Shown here: piece by piece, positions 1 through 10,068 of the stretch | How positions within the stretch are numbered: the stretch's first letter is position 1 | Layout: each line of letters begins with the position of its first letter | Assembly (NCBI RefSeq): GCF_050908995.1 | Contig: NC_135123.1 | Span: 682,001-746,000, forward strand | Direction of reading: 5' to 3' | Source of the DNA: Andrena cerasifolii | Taxonomy: Eukaryota > Arthropoda > Insecta > Hymenoptera > Andrenidae | Length of the DNA: 64,000 bases | Notes under the pieces: model-generated | Database searches by the model: none | What the model saw: the letters and a program-made list of their open reading frames with translations, nothing else | What the model was told of the DNA's origin: nothing | Translations under genes and position numbers: made by a program

Positions 1-884
1 CGTCATACATACTAACTTTGCGATCCGCAGTTCTGCACCACACGTCTCTGCAAAAGGGCGGCCCACAATTTTATTTGGTAATGAACTTCTCGCTGGTCGT
101 CTTTTTCTGTAGCTTCCTTTTCTGCATGCTACACTAATATGTGTAATTGATTCCAGATGACTATATATATATGCGGAAGCTATGAGAAAATAAAACAAGC
201 GATTTACAATCCGAAATAGAGTTTTCCAATAAGCGCAAAAGGATAGGGAAATAATTTTCAAACAACCAGGTACCAATCGCTAGACGAATTTTCTTTGCCC
301 ATGCCTCTGAAAATTAGAAACTACCACGAGTAACCCAACATTAGATAAAAATTATAACATCTGGAGCTATTTAATTATTTTTGTTATATTCATTTTTTTA
401 CAGAAATTATTATTATTTTCAGACAATATTTAGTATATCCCAGCGAGACCTAACCTGGAACAATTACAAACAACCAGTAAGAGCGAACAAAACAGCCAGC
501 GGTGCAGGGGGATACAAGTTTAAGGAAGAAAGATACTGTTAAAGGTAAATTAATATTATTTGTATAAAGATATTGTATGCGTATTGTGTTAAAGTGAAAA
601 AATATGAAGTATTTCATTGATCGTATTCACATGATCGTATCGGTGAAAAGAAAAATATTTTGAAATGCTTGTGACGCAAGTCCATTTAATAATAGCTCTC
701 GCAGTGGAAACTCAACAAGTAAAAAATTTAAACAACTATAGTGGCGCACAAATTACGAAAGAAAAAATGGTTCCTTTTTTAACAGACACAACCACTTAAA
801 ATTCACATTACATTGTTCAGATCAGGTAAACAATTTTGAGGCCATTTTACAAAATGCAGCGGAATTTGAAGACTGAGTAAGTAA
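1..884. other. AT-rich stretch without a recognisable gene
   Basis: I see no open frame of useful length, no transposon terminus and no RNA gene here. The sequence is AT-rich with short homopolymer runs. The last 20 bases before the CACTA element at 885 contain a 14-bp word (863-876) that recurs inverted just beyond the element's other end. Confidence 0.5.
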
Positions 885-1773
885 CCCAGATAGCCATCTG
901 CCTGCAGTCTGCCGGCAGATTGACAGCAGGGTCTGCCAGGAGAGCGCAGGATCTGCCGGCAGCTGCGGTGCAGCCTACGTCCGCATCCAGCTACGGTTCT
1001 GCCGGCAGGGTCTGCTTGTCAGGGTCTGCCGGCAGATCGACGGCAGATCGACGGCAGGTCCTGCTGCCCGCCTGACACATCCAACAGCGCCATCTGAAGG
1101 CCACAATTGCCAAAGAATTCCCTACGCGTGACGTCACATGGACCTACGCACCAACACAAATGTATCGTTATTGCTGTAGGTGTATCCCTATTCCCTCCCT
1201 TTCTATTACGCGTGGAGAATTGATAGACAGGAGAAATGTGGATTCTGCTCACATAACCTGCGAGCAGATTCTACAGTTTATTAAATAAGTTTTCTATTTA
1301 TTTGTAAAAGTATATATTTTGTCTTTAAGAACATACAGTGATTACAATTACAGAATAATATAAGTGGCACATATAAATCGGAAGAGAAACTTTCAATATT
1401 TACATTTAGAAGTGGTGATTCTAGATGCAAACATAAGTCAATTTTGTCTGGAACGAAGGGCAATATCAGAAACTTTTATTCTATATATTTGACTTGTTTT
1501 TTTGCGTAGAATCACCACTTCTTCTTCGCTTGTGTTAACTCTGAAAACAAATACAATATTAGCTTAAAATTGAAATGATACTGGGAAAGTACCGATCAAT
1601 GAGTATTTTATTAAACGGGCGCTGAAAAGTGCCGATTGTTGTTCATTGTGAACGTCGAGAGATAGTTCCCGTTGTAATAAATTAAAATGGGCACTGAAAA
1701 GTACCATTTGGTCTCTTCGCCACTGTAAAAGGAGACACATCTCTACTTTTAATGGGCACGTGAAAACGGACCT

Positions 1774-3799
1774 TCAGAGGTCGTCATCAGCTTCGTCGGG
1801 CTGCTGGTCGCTCCAGAAACTGCGGGGCACTCGAGGTTCCTGGGATGGCGATGCTGGCTTCGTGCGCGGACCACGCTTCCTACAGCGTATCCTCTCCTTT
1901 GCCGCCTTCAGTTCCGCTTGCATCCGCAATTGGAAGTCCGATCGGGTTGGCTTCTGGAACTTGGAATTCTGAGCCACACCGTCTGAAAAAGAAATGTATG
2001 CAAAGTACGTTAGCATCAATGGAACATACAGTAATAGTAACAATAATTCTACGTAAAAAGATGAAAAATGCTTATTGTTTCGTACCAAAAATCGCCCTCG
2101 CGATGCGGGTGTCATATAAGGATCTGAGTCCTTCGCGGCCAAACCAAGTGAACGACGACGTTAAGTCGTCCGGCAGTGCTTCCTTGAAGCAGCACTTGAC
2201 CGCTCCCTTCAAATCGAACCCGCCCACGTATTCGAAATACTTTACCTAAACAAAGCGAGTAAAGATTGATGTAAGTATATATTATACAGGGTGTCCCACT
2301 AAGGAGTGGACAGCGCGATATCTCTTAAAGTATTGTCGATAAAAATATAAAAAAAATAGAGAATTGCATGGTTCGAGGGGGCCCATTTATTAGCGCGAAC
2401 GAATTTTGTTTTCGATTATTATTTTAAAAGATACGATGGTCAAGTTCGGTTTTTCAAATGGAACTATTTTTTTTGAAGACCTGAGTTGATAGTGCGTTCC
2501 AAGACAAATTCAATAAGCTTTAATGTATACACTTTATTTCCACTGGTTTTTAAGATATTGCGCTTGCAAATTTACTGATTTTCACTGCAAGAAACCCCTC
2601 TGGAATGGTAAAAACCGGGGGCGGTCTTACTAGCGCCACGGGTGGCACTGCTTGTTGAAATGGATACTTACCTGCCAAAGGTCTACGCCAGAAATGGCAG
2701 GCCCAAAGGCTGGACAATTCTTTTCCGTCAGAAATGCTACTTAGGTAGGTACATCTGCGGTATCGAGAAGCGCATCGTTACTTTTATTTCGCACTTGCTT
2801 CTACGCTCGGATGGCCGGTTCTTTTGGGAGGGATGCAAGTTGGATTGGTTCTGATACAATCTGCTCCCTATGGTTGAAATTTAGTCTAGCAACTTTCACT
2901 CCTCCTATAGCTTCTCGATACCGCAGATGTACCTACCTAAGTAGCATTTCTGACGGAAAAGAATTGTCCAGCTTTTGGGCCTGCGAACCCTGTCGTAGAC
3001 CTTTGGCAGGTAGGTATCAGTTTCAACAGGCAATGCCACCCGTAGCGCCAGTAAGACCGACCCCGGTCCTTCCTATTCCAGAGGGTTTTCTTCCAGTGAA
3101 AATCAGTAATTTTGCAAGCGCAATATCTTAAAAACCAGTGGAAATAAAGTGTATACATTAAAGCTTATTGAATTTGTCTTGGAACGCACTATGAACTCAG
3201 GTCTTCAAAAAAAATAGTTCCATTTGAAAAACCGAGCTTGACCATCGTATCTTTTAAAATAATAATCGAAAACAAAATTCGTTCGCGCTAATAAATGGGC
3301 CCCCTCGAACCATGCAATTCCCTATTTTTTTTATATTTTTATCGACAATACTTTAAGAGATATCGCGCTGTCCACTCCTTAGTGGGACACCCTGTATATA
3401 AAAGTAAATAAAAGAATAATTTCGTTTTCACTTACAACTTTGGAATAAGTGTCGTCATCGATGTCCTCAAAACAGTCCACCTCCTGCACTGAGGACAAAG
3501 GGAGGACTGCTGGTTTCATCGGTTGACCGGTATTATGGGTGGCCTGGACAGATTTCTGAATACTCAGCAAGAGAGTATTCATTCTTCTGCAAACAGAACG
3601 GATGGAGACGTAACGTATTAATAAACACGATACACGCGATACTTACATTAGCTCCGCCTCGATCCGATTGCGCTCCGTGAGATCTTCCATGCTCCTGCGA
3701 ACATTAACATTTATAAGAAAATGTCCTTACAGTAATATTTTTATAGCAAAAAAAAAAGAAACATGTAAATTTACCCATTGTCAGGAGGTTGGGTTGACG
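1774..3799 (-). pseudogene. DUF4806 gene copy lacking its first exon
   Basis: On the minus strand the exons are 3777-3799 (tail of exon 1), 3647-3694, 3436-3586, 2086-2245 and 1774-1982. All have GT/AG borders matching the right-arm copy. The product carries the DUF4806 signature (FTWFGREG, YDTRIARAIF) and a basic, Pro-rich tail ending DDDL. Unlike the right-arm copy, exon 3 is intact here. However, most of exon 1 and the start codon lie in the unduplicated centre of the element, so this copy cannot make the full protein alone. The MITE at 2287-3394 enlarges the intron before exon 4 by 1.1 kb. The role of DUF4806 proteins is not established; by position it is a transposition accessory gene. 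Confidence 0.7.
2287..3394. mobile_element. Palindromic MITE with CAGGGTGTCCC termini
   Basis: It begins CAGGGTGTCCCACTAAGG and ends with the reverse complement, flanked by TA on both sides (2285-2286, 3395-3396). The two halves (2287-2770 and about 2890-3394) pair almost completely, leaving a short centre. The right CACTA arm has the uninterrupted site, so the insertion is a later event. No coding capacity is recognised. TA target and CAGGG ends fit a Tc1/mariner-type non-autonomous element. Half of another copy lies at 25496-25531 plus 30911-31227. Confidence 0.8.
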
Positions 3800-3839
3800 A
3801 GTTAGTTTTCGAGCACAAAGGGTACCACGTCGAATAAAG

Positions 3840-4063
3840 GGTACCACATGGTATCATTTTGGCGGTACAGTGGACTACGCTCGGATTGGCTGCGCCGCCA
3901 TGCGGTCATTCGTGATTGGTCGGGACTCTACTTCCCAGTTCGCGTTTGTTTCGAATTCTCGTTCATTCTGAGGTGGCAGTCATCGACGGCAGATCCAAAG
4001 AATTTTTAGAACGTTGAAAAACCACGAAAATCATCCCGAGACATCCACAAGACGTAAGTAATT
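3840..4063 (+). promoter_or_regulatory. Probable transposase promoter and 5' leader
   Basis: The unique segment between the left arm and the transposase start contains two ATTGG (inverted CCAAT) boxes, near 3891 and 3916. It also carries GGTACCAC words near 3828-3855 and a GTAAGT splice-donor-like site at 4053, just before the ATG at 4064. The related fold-back element (around 15590-15690) keeps the stretch from GAGGTGGCAGTCA onward. The promoter role is inferred from position only. Confidence 0.35.
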
Positions 4064-6208
4064 ATGGAATTGAATAATTTCAAATTGTCTGCGTCGCGGA
4101 AATCGGGACACGCACTATCGGCGAGACAAAAACGTAGGGCGTATGCGCGAAGTGCGAAGTAACTTACGCGTGCGATACCGTTCTGCAATTTCACACCGTT
4201 CGTAGAGTAGGGGATAATTCTTCTACCGTGCAAGATGCTGCTGGCACATCTGCAGGCTGTAGTTCGTCCGCTCCTGTTAATTTAATCCCCGATAGATTCA
4301 GTGATAGGCGCGATATAAATGTAGAAGACGCCGGTCCTTCTACTTCCACGTCACGCGTTTCTAATCTCCGCGATACCGTTTTATTGTCCTGTGCTACTTC
4401 CTCCGAGCCATCTTTTCGCCAACGGTTAGCGTCTTGTTTCGTAGACAACAATTTGACACACGTTCAAGGAGATAATATATTATCTCTCCTTCGAACACAT
4501 TCCTGTTTCTCCCAGTTGCCTCAGGATGTTAGAACACTTGTATCTACGCCACGTAATCCTGCTGCCACATTCGTCGTGCCACCAGGAGAATACATTCATT
4601 TTGATCTAGAAGCAGAAATTATTAAAAGTCTCCCTAACACTTTGTCGGTATCATTTGTTAGACAGTTAGAATTAGATTTTCATATATGGTGGATGTAGTT
4701 TGGACAAATCAAGTTCCATTCATATCTGGCCCGTTCAATGTAGGATTTCAAATATTCCTCAGATAAAGCCGATAGTGGTAGGAATCTATAAAGGTCCCCA
4801 AAAACCACACGACCCCAATATTTTCTTTGAGAAATTTATTGCAGACGTCAGGGCGATCATGTCCAACGGAGGCATAAATTTTCATTCCATTAAGTTGCCC
4901 GTACGACTGAGATGTTTCATAGCCGATGCCCCAGCTCGAGCATTTGTATTAAATCATCGTGGGCATATGTCTTTCCATCCCTGTTCCAAATGTACGGTTT
5001 CTGGTACCCTGAACGGTAGGCATTACGCTTTCAATGGGATACATCATTCTCCTCGAACCGATGAGGATTACATTAGGCAGTTAGAAACATCACAAGAAAC
5101 ATCACAAGCTAGGTACAAGCCCATTGTCATTGCTACAGATAGGAATGGTTTCGCAAGTTCCATTCGAGTACATGCATCTTGTATGTTTGGGCGTAGTAAG
5201 AAAACTGTTGTCTGCGTGGGTACATGGAGAATATTCCCCTTTCTCAAAATTGCGCCGCCGACACATTTCTATACTGTCTACGAGACTGAAGAGTCTTAAA
5301 ACAGATATTGCCCCTCAGACTTTGCCAGACGTCCCAGAGCTATTGAACTATGCTCTAAATATAAAGCGACCGAATTTCGTCAGTTCCTTCTGTATACAGG
5401 GCCAGTTATACTGAATGGTGTACTGGAGGAAACTGTATACAAGCATTTCTTATTCTTACATGCAGCCATACGGGTTTTAGTTTCAGAATCTCCATCGAGC
5501 CAACACTTGAGATTCGCAGAGTCAGCTCTGGAGAAATTTGTTCTTCGTAACGAAGAACTTTATGGCCCAACTTTTAATAGTTATAACGTCCATGGTCTTC
5601 TTCACCTAACCAACGATGTCAGATGTCTTGGTAATTTAGATTCATGTTCTGCTTTTCCATATGAAAACAACATGTCCATTTTTAAAAGGTATCTGCGAAA
5701 GCCAAGTCTTCCTCTCCAACAATTTTCCAATAGGATGAGGGAGATACAATTTCATGGCACAAACATTCATTATAATGTTGATTTTTCTATTCACGTATCT
5801 AGACCACTTTGTAACGACCCCAATTGTTCTCAGTACCACAAGATAGAGTTCAATAACATATCTCTGGGCATCAATGTACGAGATAATTGTTGCATCTCAG
5901 TCGACGGCTCGATCTGCTTAATTTTCAATATTAGCATGAACTCCGATAACTCCTATCATTTAGGTATTAAAAAATTTCTAGAGGTCGATGATTTTTATGA
6001 TGTCGGCATAAAGTCTTCCGTTCTTGGTGTATATAAATGCGTCAGATTGAGCCCTGAAATTCTAAACATCTCCCCCAATCAGGTTCGCGCTAAATGTTAT
6101 AGAATTCCTTTTTACGGTAGTACGCCCATTGGCAATAACGGCGACCCCATCCCCTTAGAAACCCGTAGTTATGTCGTTGCCGTTATTACACACAGCGAGA
6201 AGTCGTAG
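4064..6208 (+). pseudogene. Tnp2-like CACTA transposase, frameshifted
   Basis: The transposase would bind the subterminal repeats and cut and join the element's ends. Reading starts at ATG 4064 with a basic leader rich in Arg, Ser and Lys. Family features seen downstream are a CxxC pair (FHPCSKCTV), EYMHLVCLGVV followed by a Trp, and VHGLLHLTNDVR with a C-terminal FPYEN. These resemble Tnp2 transposases of En/Spm elements. The coding sequence is split across frames at about 4155, 4685 (an insertion gives an early TAG at 4696), 5110-5170 and 5330, so at least four shifts disable it. The C-terminal part 5507-6208 is open for 233 codons. Confidence is high that this is a transposase remnant, moderate on superfamily. 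Confidence 0.7.
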
Positions 6209-6249
6209 TATTCAAATTCTTCAATATTTATTTTCGTTAGAAGTATCTC

Positions 6250-6400
6250 GTTGTCAGTCCCTCTCCCTTGTGTAAGCCTCTCGCGTCAGGTGGTCACCAT
6301 GGTGGTTTTAGTGGGTGCAAGCCCCACATAATCTTATCCCTCCCACGGGGGTGAGATATTCGTTAGGGATTTCCACCATGTAAAAAAAAAAAAAAAAAAA
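6250..6400 (+). mobile_element. 3' tail of a truncated non-LTR retroposon
   Basis: A block with the hairpin-like word GTGGGTGCAAGCCCCACATA and a final CCACCATGT runs straight into 18 A residues (6382-6400). That shape resembles the 3' end of R1-type LINE copies, 5'-truncated on insertion. It lies between the transposase and the DUF4806 gene, and no coding part remains. The family assignment is from memory of similar insect tails and is tentative. Confidence 0.45.
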
Positions 6401-6772
6401 TCGTTTTCCCTATTCAGTTTCGTCTCCTGTTTTTGGTAAGTTACGACTATTTTCTGGTGAGTGACGTGCTATAATATTTACATTTTCTTCTTTTGTACTG
6501 CTCTTCACAAGTAAAACCATACTTACACGTATCCTTGTTAATCTCTGGTGATGAGTTATTTTATCGTTTGGTTCGAATGTTTCTGCATGGGTCATTTTCA
6601 CGTTTTCTACTGTTGTAGCCTTTGTTGAGTTACACTCCACTTATTGAGTAGCACGTTATACAGGTTCGTCTTGAATAGGTGGTGCATAAAATATTGCATG
6701 TAAAATGTAAAAAACAGCTAACACGCCTTTGTTAAGTATTGTAACATGTACTTTTTTTACTTACAGACCGAC

Positions 6773-7999
6773 ATGAGCCAAAGAGAGAAACGTGTGGTTA
6801 CCAAACCCACACGTTACCAAACAACATTTTCGGAGGAAACTCCGAAACGGCGAAGGACGTCGACCGCGCCGAGACCAACCATCAACCAGGACATCCAGGA
6901 TTTGTCGATTATCATGCAGGAAGACGGTCCAACAACGTCAAACGGTGTTCCTACTGTTAACTCGGATAATATGTTTCAGGATACGTATGCCGCCAATGTT
7001 CCTGTCTTCGAAGCATTCGCAGATCCAGGGACAACGTCATCTGCACGCGCCACTGTGGTCCACAGTGAGCCGTTGCGGCACAATACAGCGTCAACCCAAC
7101 CTCCTGATAATGGGTAAATTTACATGTTTCTTTTTTTTTTGCTATAAAAATATTACTGCAAGGACATTTTCTTATAAATGTTAATGTTCGCAGGAGCATG
7201 GAAGATCTCACGGAGCGCAATCGGATCGAGGCGGAGCTAATGTAAGTATCGCGTGTATCGTGTTTATTAATACGTTACGTCTCCATCCGTTCTGTTTGCA
7301 GAAGAATGAATACTCTCTTGCTGAGTATTCAGAAATCTGTCCAGGCCACCCATAATACCGGTCAACCGATGAAACCAGCAGTCCTTCCTTTGTCCTCAGT
7401 GCAGGAGGTGTTTTGAGGACATCGATGACGACACTTATTCCAAAGTTGTAAGTGAAAACGAAATTATTCTTTTATTTACTTTTATATATAATATATACTT
7501 ACATCAATCTTTACTCGCTTTGTTTAGGTAAAGTATTTCGAATACGTGGGCGGGTTCGATTTGAAGGGAGCGGTCAAGTGCTGCTTCAAGGAAGCACTGC
7601 CGGACGACTTAACGTCGTCGTTCACTTGGTTTGGCCGCGAAGGACTCAGATCCTTATATGACACCCGCATCGCGAGGGCGATTTTTGGTACGAAACAATA
7701 AGCATTTTTCATCTTTTTACGTAGAATTATTGTTACTATTACTGTATGTTCCATTGATGCTAACGTACTTTGCATACATTTCTTTTTCAGACGGTGTGGC
7801 TCAGAATCCCAAGTTCCAGAAGCCAACCCGATCGGACTTCCAATTGCGGATGCAAGCGGAACTGAAGGCGGCAAAGGAGAGGATACGCTGTAGGAAGCGT
7901 GGTCCGCGCACGAAGCCAGCATCGCCATCCCAGGAACCTCGAGTGCCCCGCAGTTTCTGGAGCGACCAGCAGCCCGACGAAGCTGATGACGACCTCTGA
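6773..7999 (+). pseudogene. DUF4806 accessory gene, five exons, 5-bp deletion in exon 3
   Basis: Exon 1 (6767-7113, ATG at 6773 after a CTTACAG acceptor) encodes a basic, Thr/Pro-rich N-terminus. Exons 2 to 5 are 7194-7241, 7302-7447, 7528-7687 and 7791-7999, all with GT/AG borders and consistent phase. The DUF4806 core lies across exons 3 to 5: a VKYFEYVGG start, FTWFGREG, YDTRIARAIF and a basic region near the tail. In exon 3 five bases present in the left arm (GACTG, around 7410) are missing, giving an immediate TGA. The complementary defects of the two arm copies suggest decay after the inverted duplication formed. Function is unknown; it pairs with the transposase in this element type. 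Confidence 0.7.
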
Positions 8000-8837
8000 A
8001 GGTCCGTTTTCACGTGCCCATTAAAAGTAGAGATGTGTCTCCTTTTACAGTGGCGAAGAGACCAAATGGTACTTTTCAGTGCCCATTTTAATTTATTACA
8101 ACGGGAACTATCTCTCGACGTTCACAATGAACAACAATCGGCACTTTTCAGCGCCCGTTTAATAAAATACTCATTGATCGGTACTTTCCCAGTATCATTT
8201 CAATTTTAAGCTAATATTGTATTTGTTTTCAGAGTTAACACAAGCGAAGAAGAAGTGGTGATTCTACGCAAAAAAACAAGTCAAATATATAGAATAAAAG
8301 TTTCTGATATTGCCCTTCGTTCCAGACAAAATTGACTTATGTTTGCATCTAGAATCACCACTTCTAAATGTAAATATTGAAAGTTTCTCTTCCGATTTAT
8401 ATGTGCCACTTATATTATTCTGTAATTGTAATCACTGTATGTTCTTAAAGACAAAATATATACTTTTACAAATAAATAGAAAACTTATTTAATAAACTGT
8501 AGAATCTGCTCGCAGGTTATGTGAGCAGAATCCACATTTCTCCTGTCTATCAATTCTCCACGCGTAATAGAAAGGGAGGGAATAGGGATACACCTACAGC
8601 AATAACGATACATTTGTGTTGGTGCGTAGGTCCATGTGACGTCACGCGTAGGGAATTCTTTGGCAATTGTGGCCTTCAGATGGCGCTGTTGGATGTGTCA
8701 GGCGGGCAGCAGGACCTGCCGTCGATCTGCCGGCAGACCCTGACAAGCAGACCCTGCCGGCAGAACCGTAGCTGGATGCGGACGTAGGCTGCACCGCAGC
8801 TGCCGGCAGATCCTGCTGCCCGATCTGGTTATCAGGG
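7089..8837 (+). repeat. Right inverted arm of the CACTA-like element
   Basis: This is the mirror copy of the left arm. It starts inside exon 1 of the DUF4806 gene, carries exons 2 to 5, a 3' region (8000-8500) and the subterminal CTGCCGGCAG-rich block (8690-8820), and ends ATCAGGG. Confidence 0.85.
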
Positions 8838-9630
8838 AAAATACTTCAGTCTTCAAATTATCTATATATATATATATTTCCTGTATGCAAAACATATGTA
8901 AAGTTTCAAACATTTTTCAAAATTCGTTTTCGGTAGTTGTTACAAACGAAATTATTAAGTTCATTTGGTAATGTTAAATAATTTTTATATTTCAGGTTTG
9001 CGAGTTAAGGATTTTTGGTGGGTCCAGCAATTACAACTTCATTAAGCGGACGCTGTCATCTTTAATAACGAATGACATTGCAATGCTGTACAGCTGACTG
9101 GGGCGATAAGGGAAGAAACGCCACTCCACCAATTAACAATAGCAAAGTTTATAATAGGTAATTATCACCTTTATTTTACTGATGCTGATATTGATTACTG
9201 TGGAATTTAATGTATAATGTTTCATTCAAATTCTTGTTCAAGATGATGCGGATGAAGCAAACGTAGGGCAATTCAAAAAAGAAACAGAGGAGTTAATCCA
9301 GAACTGGTTGAAGAGAGCAACTGATAAGACAGCAGATTCCAAAAAAATTTTAATGGAAGTTTCACTTCCGTAGATAGTCTGATATAGTGAGGGATTAGCT
9401 TGATCTTGATGGGATCTGAAGCACTACCAATCGCTTCAAGTCTGTATATATGACAAAAAATTTAATCACTTCGAACATGATTCGAAGCTTAAAACTCTTG
9501 AAAGTCTTGAATGTTTAAAGTCTCGATACGTCTTGAAAGCCTTGATCATCTTGGAAGTCTTCAAAATCTTGTTATGTTTGACCGATGAAGACGATCAAGA
9601 CTTTGTCTCTGTCTTTGTATGTGATTATAC
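8838..9630. other. Unannotated AT-rich stretch
   Basis: Nothing coding is recognised. 8860-8878 is an (AT)n run. 8844-8857 is the inverted partner of the 14-bp word at 863-876. 9460-9560 contains a degenerate repeat of CTTGAAAGTCTTGA-like words of no obvious function. Confidence 0.4.
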
Positions 9631-9900
9631 TGTTGTGAGCACCGGGTATAGGCCCGTACATAGCCTGCTGGTGCTCGCAGCTGATGTTAGAAGAAGGTCG
9701 GCCCCCTTCAAGAGGACGATCGAGAGGCCGGCGAGAAAAGGTCTGGTACCGAACGCCATTGCGTTCGGACGTACGGTCGCATCTTTGTAACCGATATTGC
9801 CCTGTGTAACAATACAGTTCAGTCGTGTGTGCGTCCGTTTGATTATTCTTCCACTCCTTTGCGTCGGGGTGGCCTGCGATGAAAACGCCCCGGCGCAACA
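9631..9900 (+). mobile_element. Solo LTR with ATAC target duplication
   Basis: It begins TGTTGTGAGCACC and ends GGCGCAACA, with a TGTTG/CAACA terminal inverted repeat. It is flanked by ATAC at 9627-9630 and 9901-9904. Length (270 bp) and start resemble the LTR of the Gypsy element at 47389-53995 (TGTTGCGAGCACC, 269 bp). This indicates a related Gypsy lineage whose interior was lost by LTR-LTR recombination. Confidence 0.8.
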
Positions 9901-9989
9901 ATACTTAAAACTGTAATTGTAATTAAATAAATAAAATAAATTCGTATCAAGTTATTTTGAAAGCTATTTAGTTGGTTAAATTTATATTA

Positions 9990-10043
9990 CACCTAACCAG
10001 TACCGTTTTGAAGACGTCTTTAAAACGCCTTTGTGCTATCTGG
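9990..10043. repeat. Orphan CACTA-like terminus (TGTGCTATCTGGG)
   Basis: The stretch ends TGTGCTATCTGGG, which reversed reads CCCAGATAGCACA, the same start as the CACTA-like element at 885. It is preceded by repeated AAAACG/GACGTCTT words like those before the similar end at 18671. No matching opposite end is evident nearby. Confidence 0.4.
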
Positions 10044-10068
10044 GAATATATATATATATATATAAATA

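Larger units (their letters stand above)
885..3799 (-). repeat. Left inverted arm of the CACTA-like element
   Basis: Read on the minus strand this arm matches 7089-8837 nearly base for base. It contains a 3' copy of the DUF4806 gene and the GC-rich subterminal repeats (890-1080). It is longer than the right arm only because a 1108-bp palindromic MITE sits in an intron at 2287-3394. The match ends abruptly at 3799/7089. Confidence 0.85.
885..8837 (+). mobile_element. CACTA-like (EnSpm) DNA transposon with 1.75-kb inverted arms
   Basis: The termini read CCCAGATAG on the left and, reversed, CCCTGATAA on the right. Both are followed by GC-rich subterminal copies of CTGCCGGCAG-type words. Arms 885-3799 and 7089-8837 are near-identical inverted copies once the inserted MITE (2287-3394) is discounted. 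The unique centre holds a broken Tnp2-like transposase and, running into the right arm, a DUF4806 gene, a pair I know from insect CACTA-like elements. Frameshifts in the transposase make autonomous movement unlikely. No clean target duplication is visible: the flanking triplets are TAA and AAA. Confidence 0.75.

Noticed and set aside
1019..1463. Minus frames repeated at 8310-8787
   Set aside because: Both lie in the non-coding 3' and subterminal part of the CACTA arms; repetition reflects the inverted repeat.
8698..8913. Minus-strand frame across the right CACTA terminus
   Set aside because: Runs through subterminal repeats and an (AT)n run; no protein-like feature.
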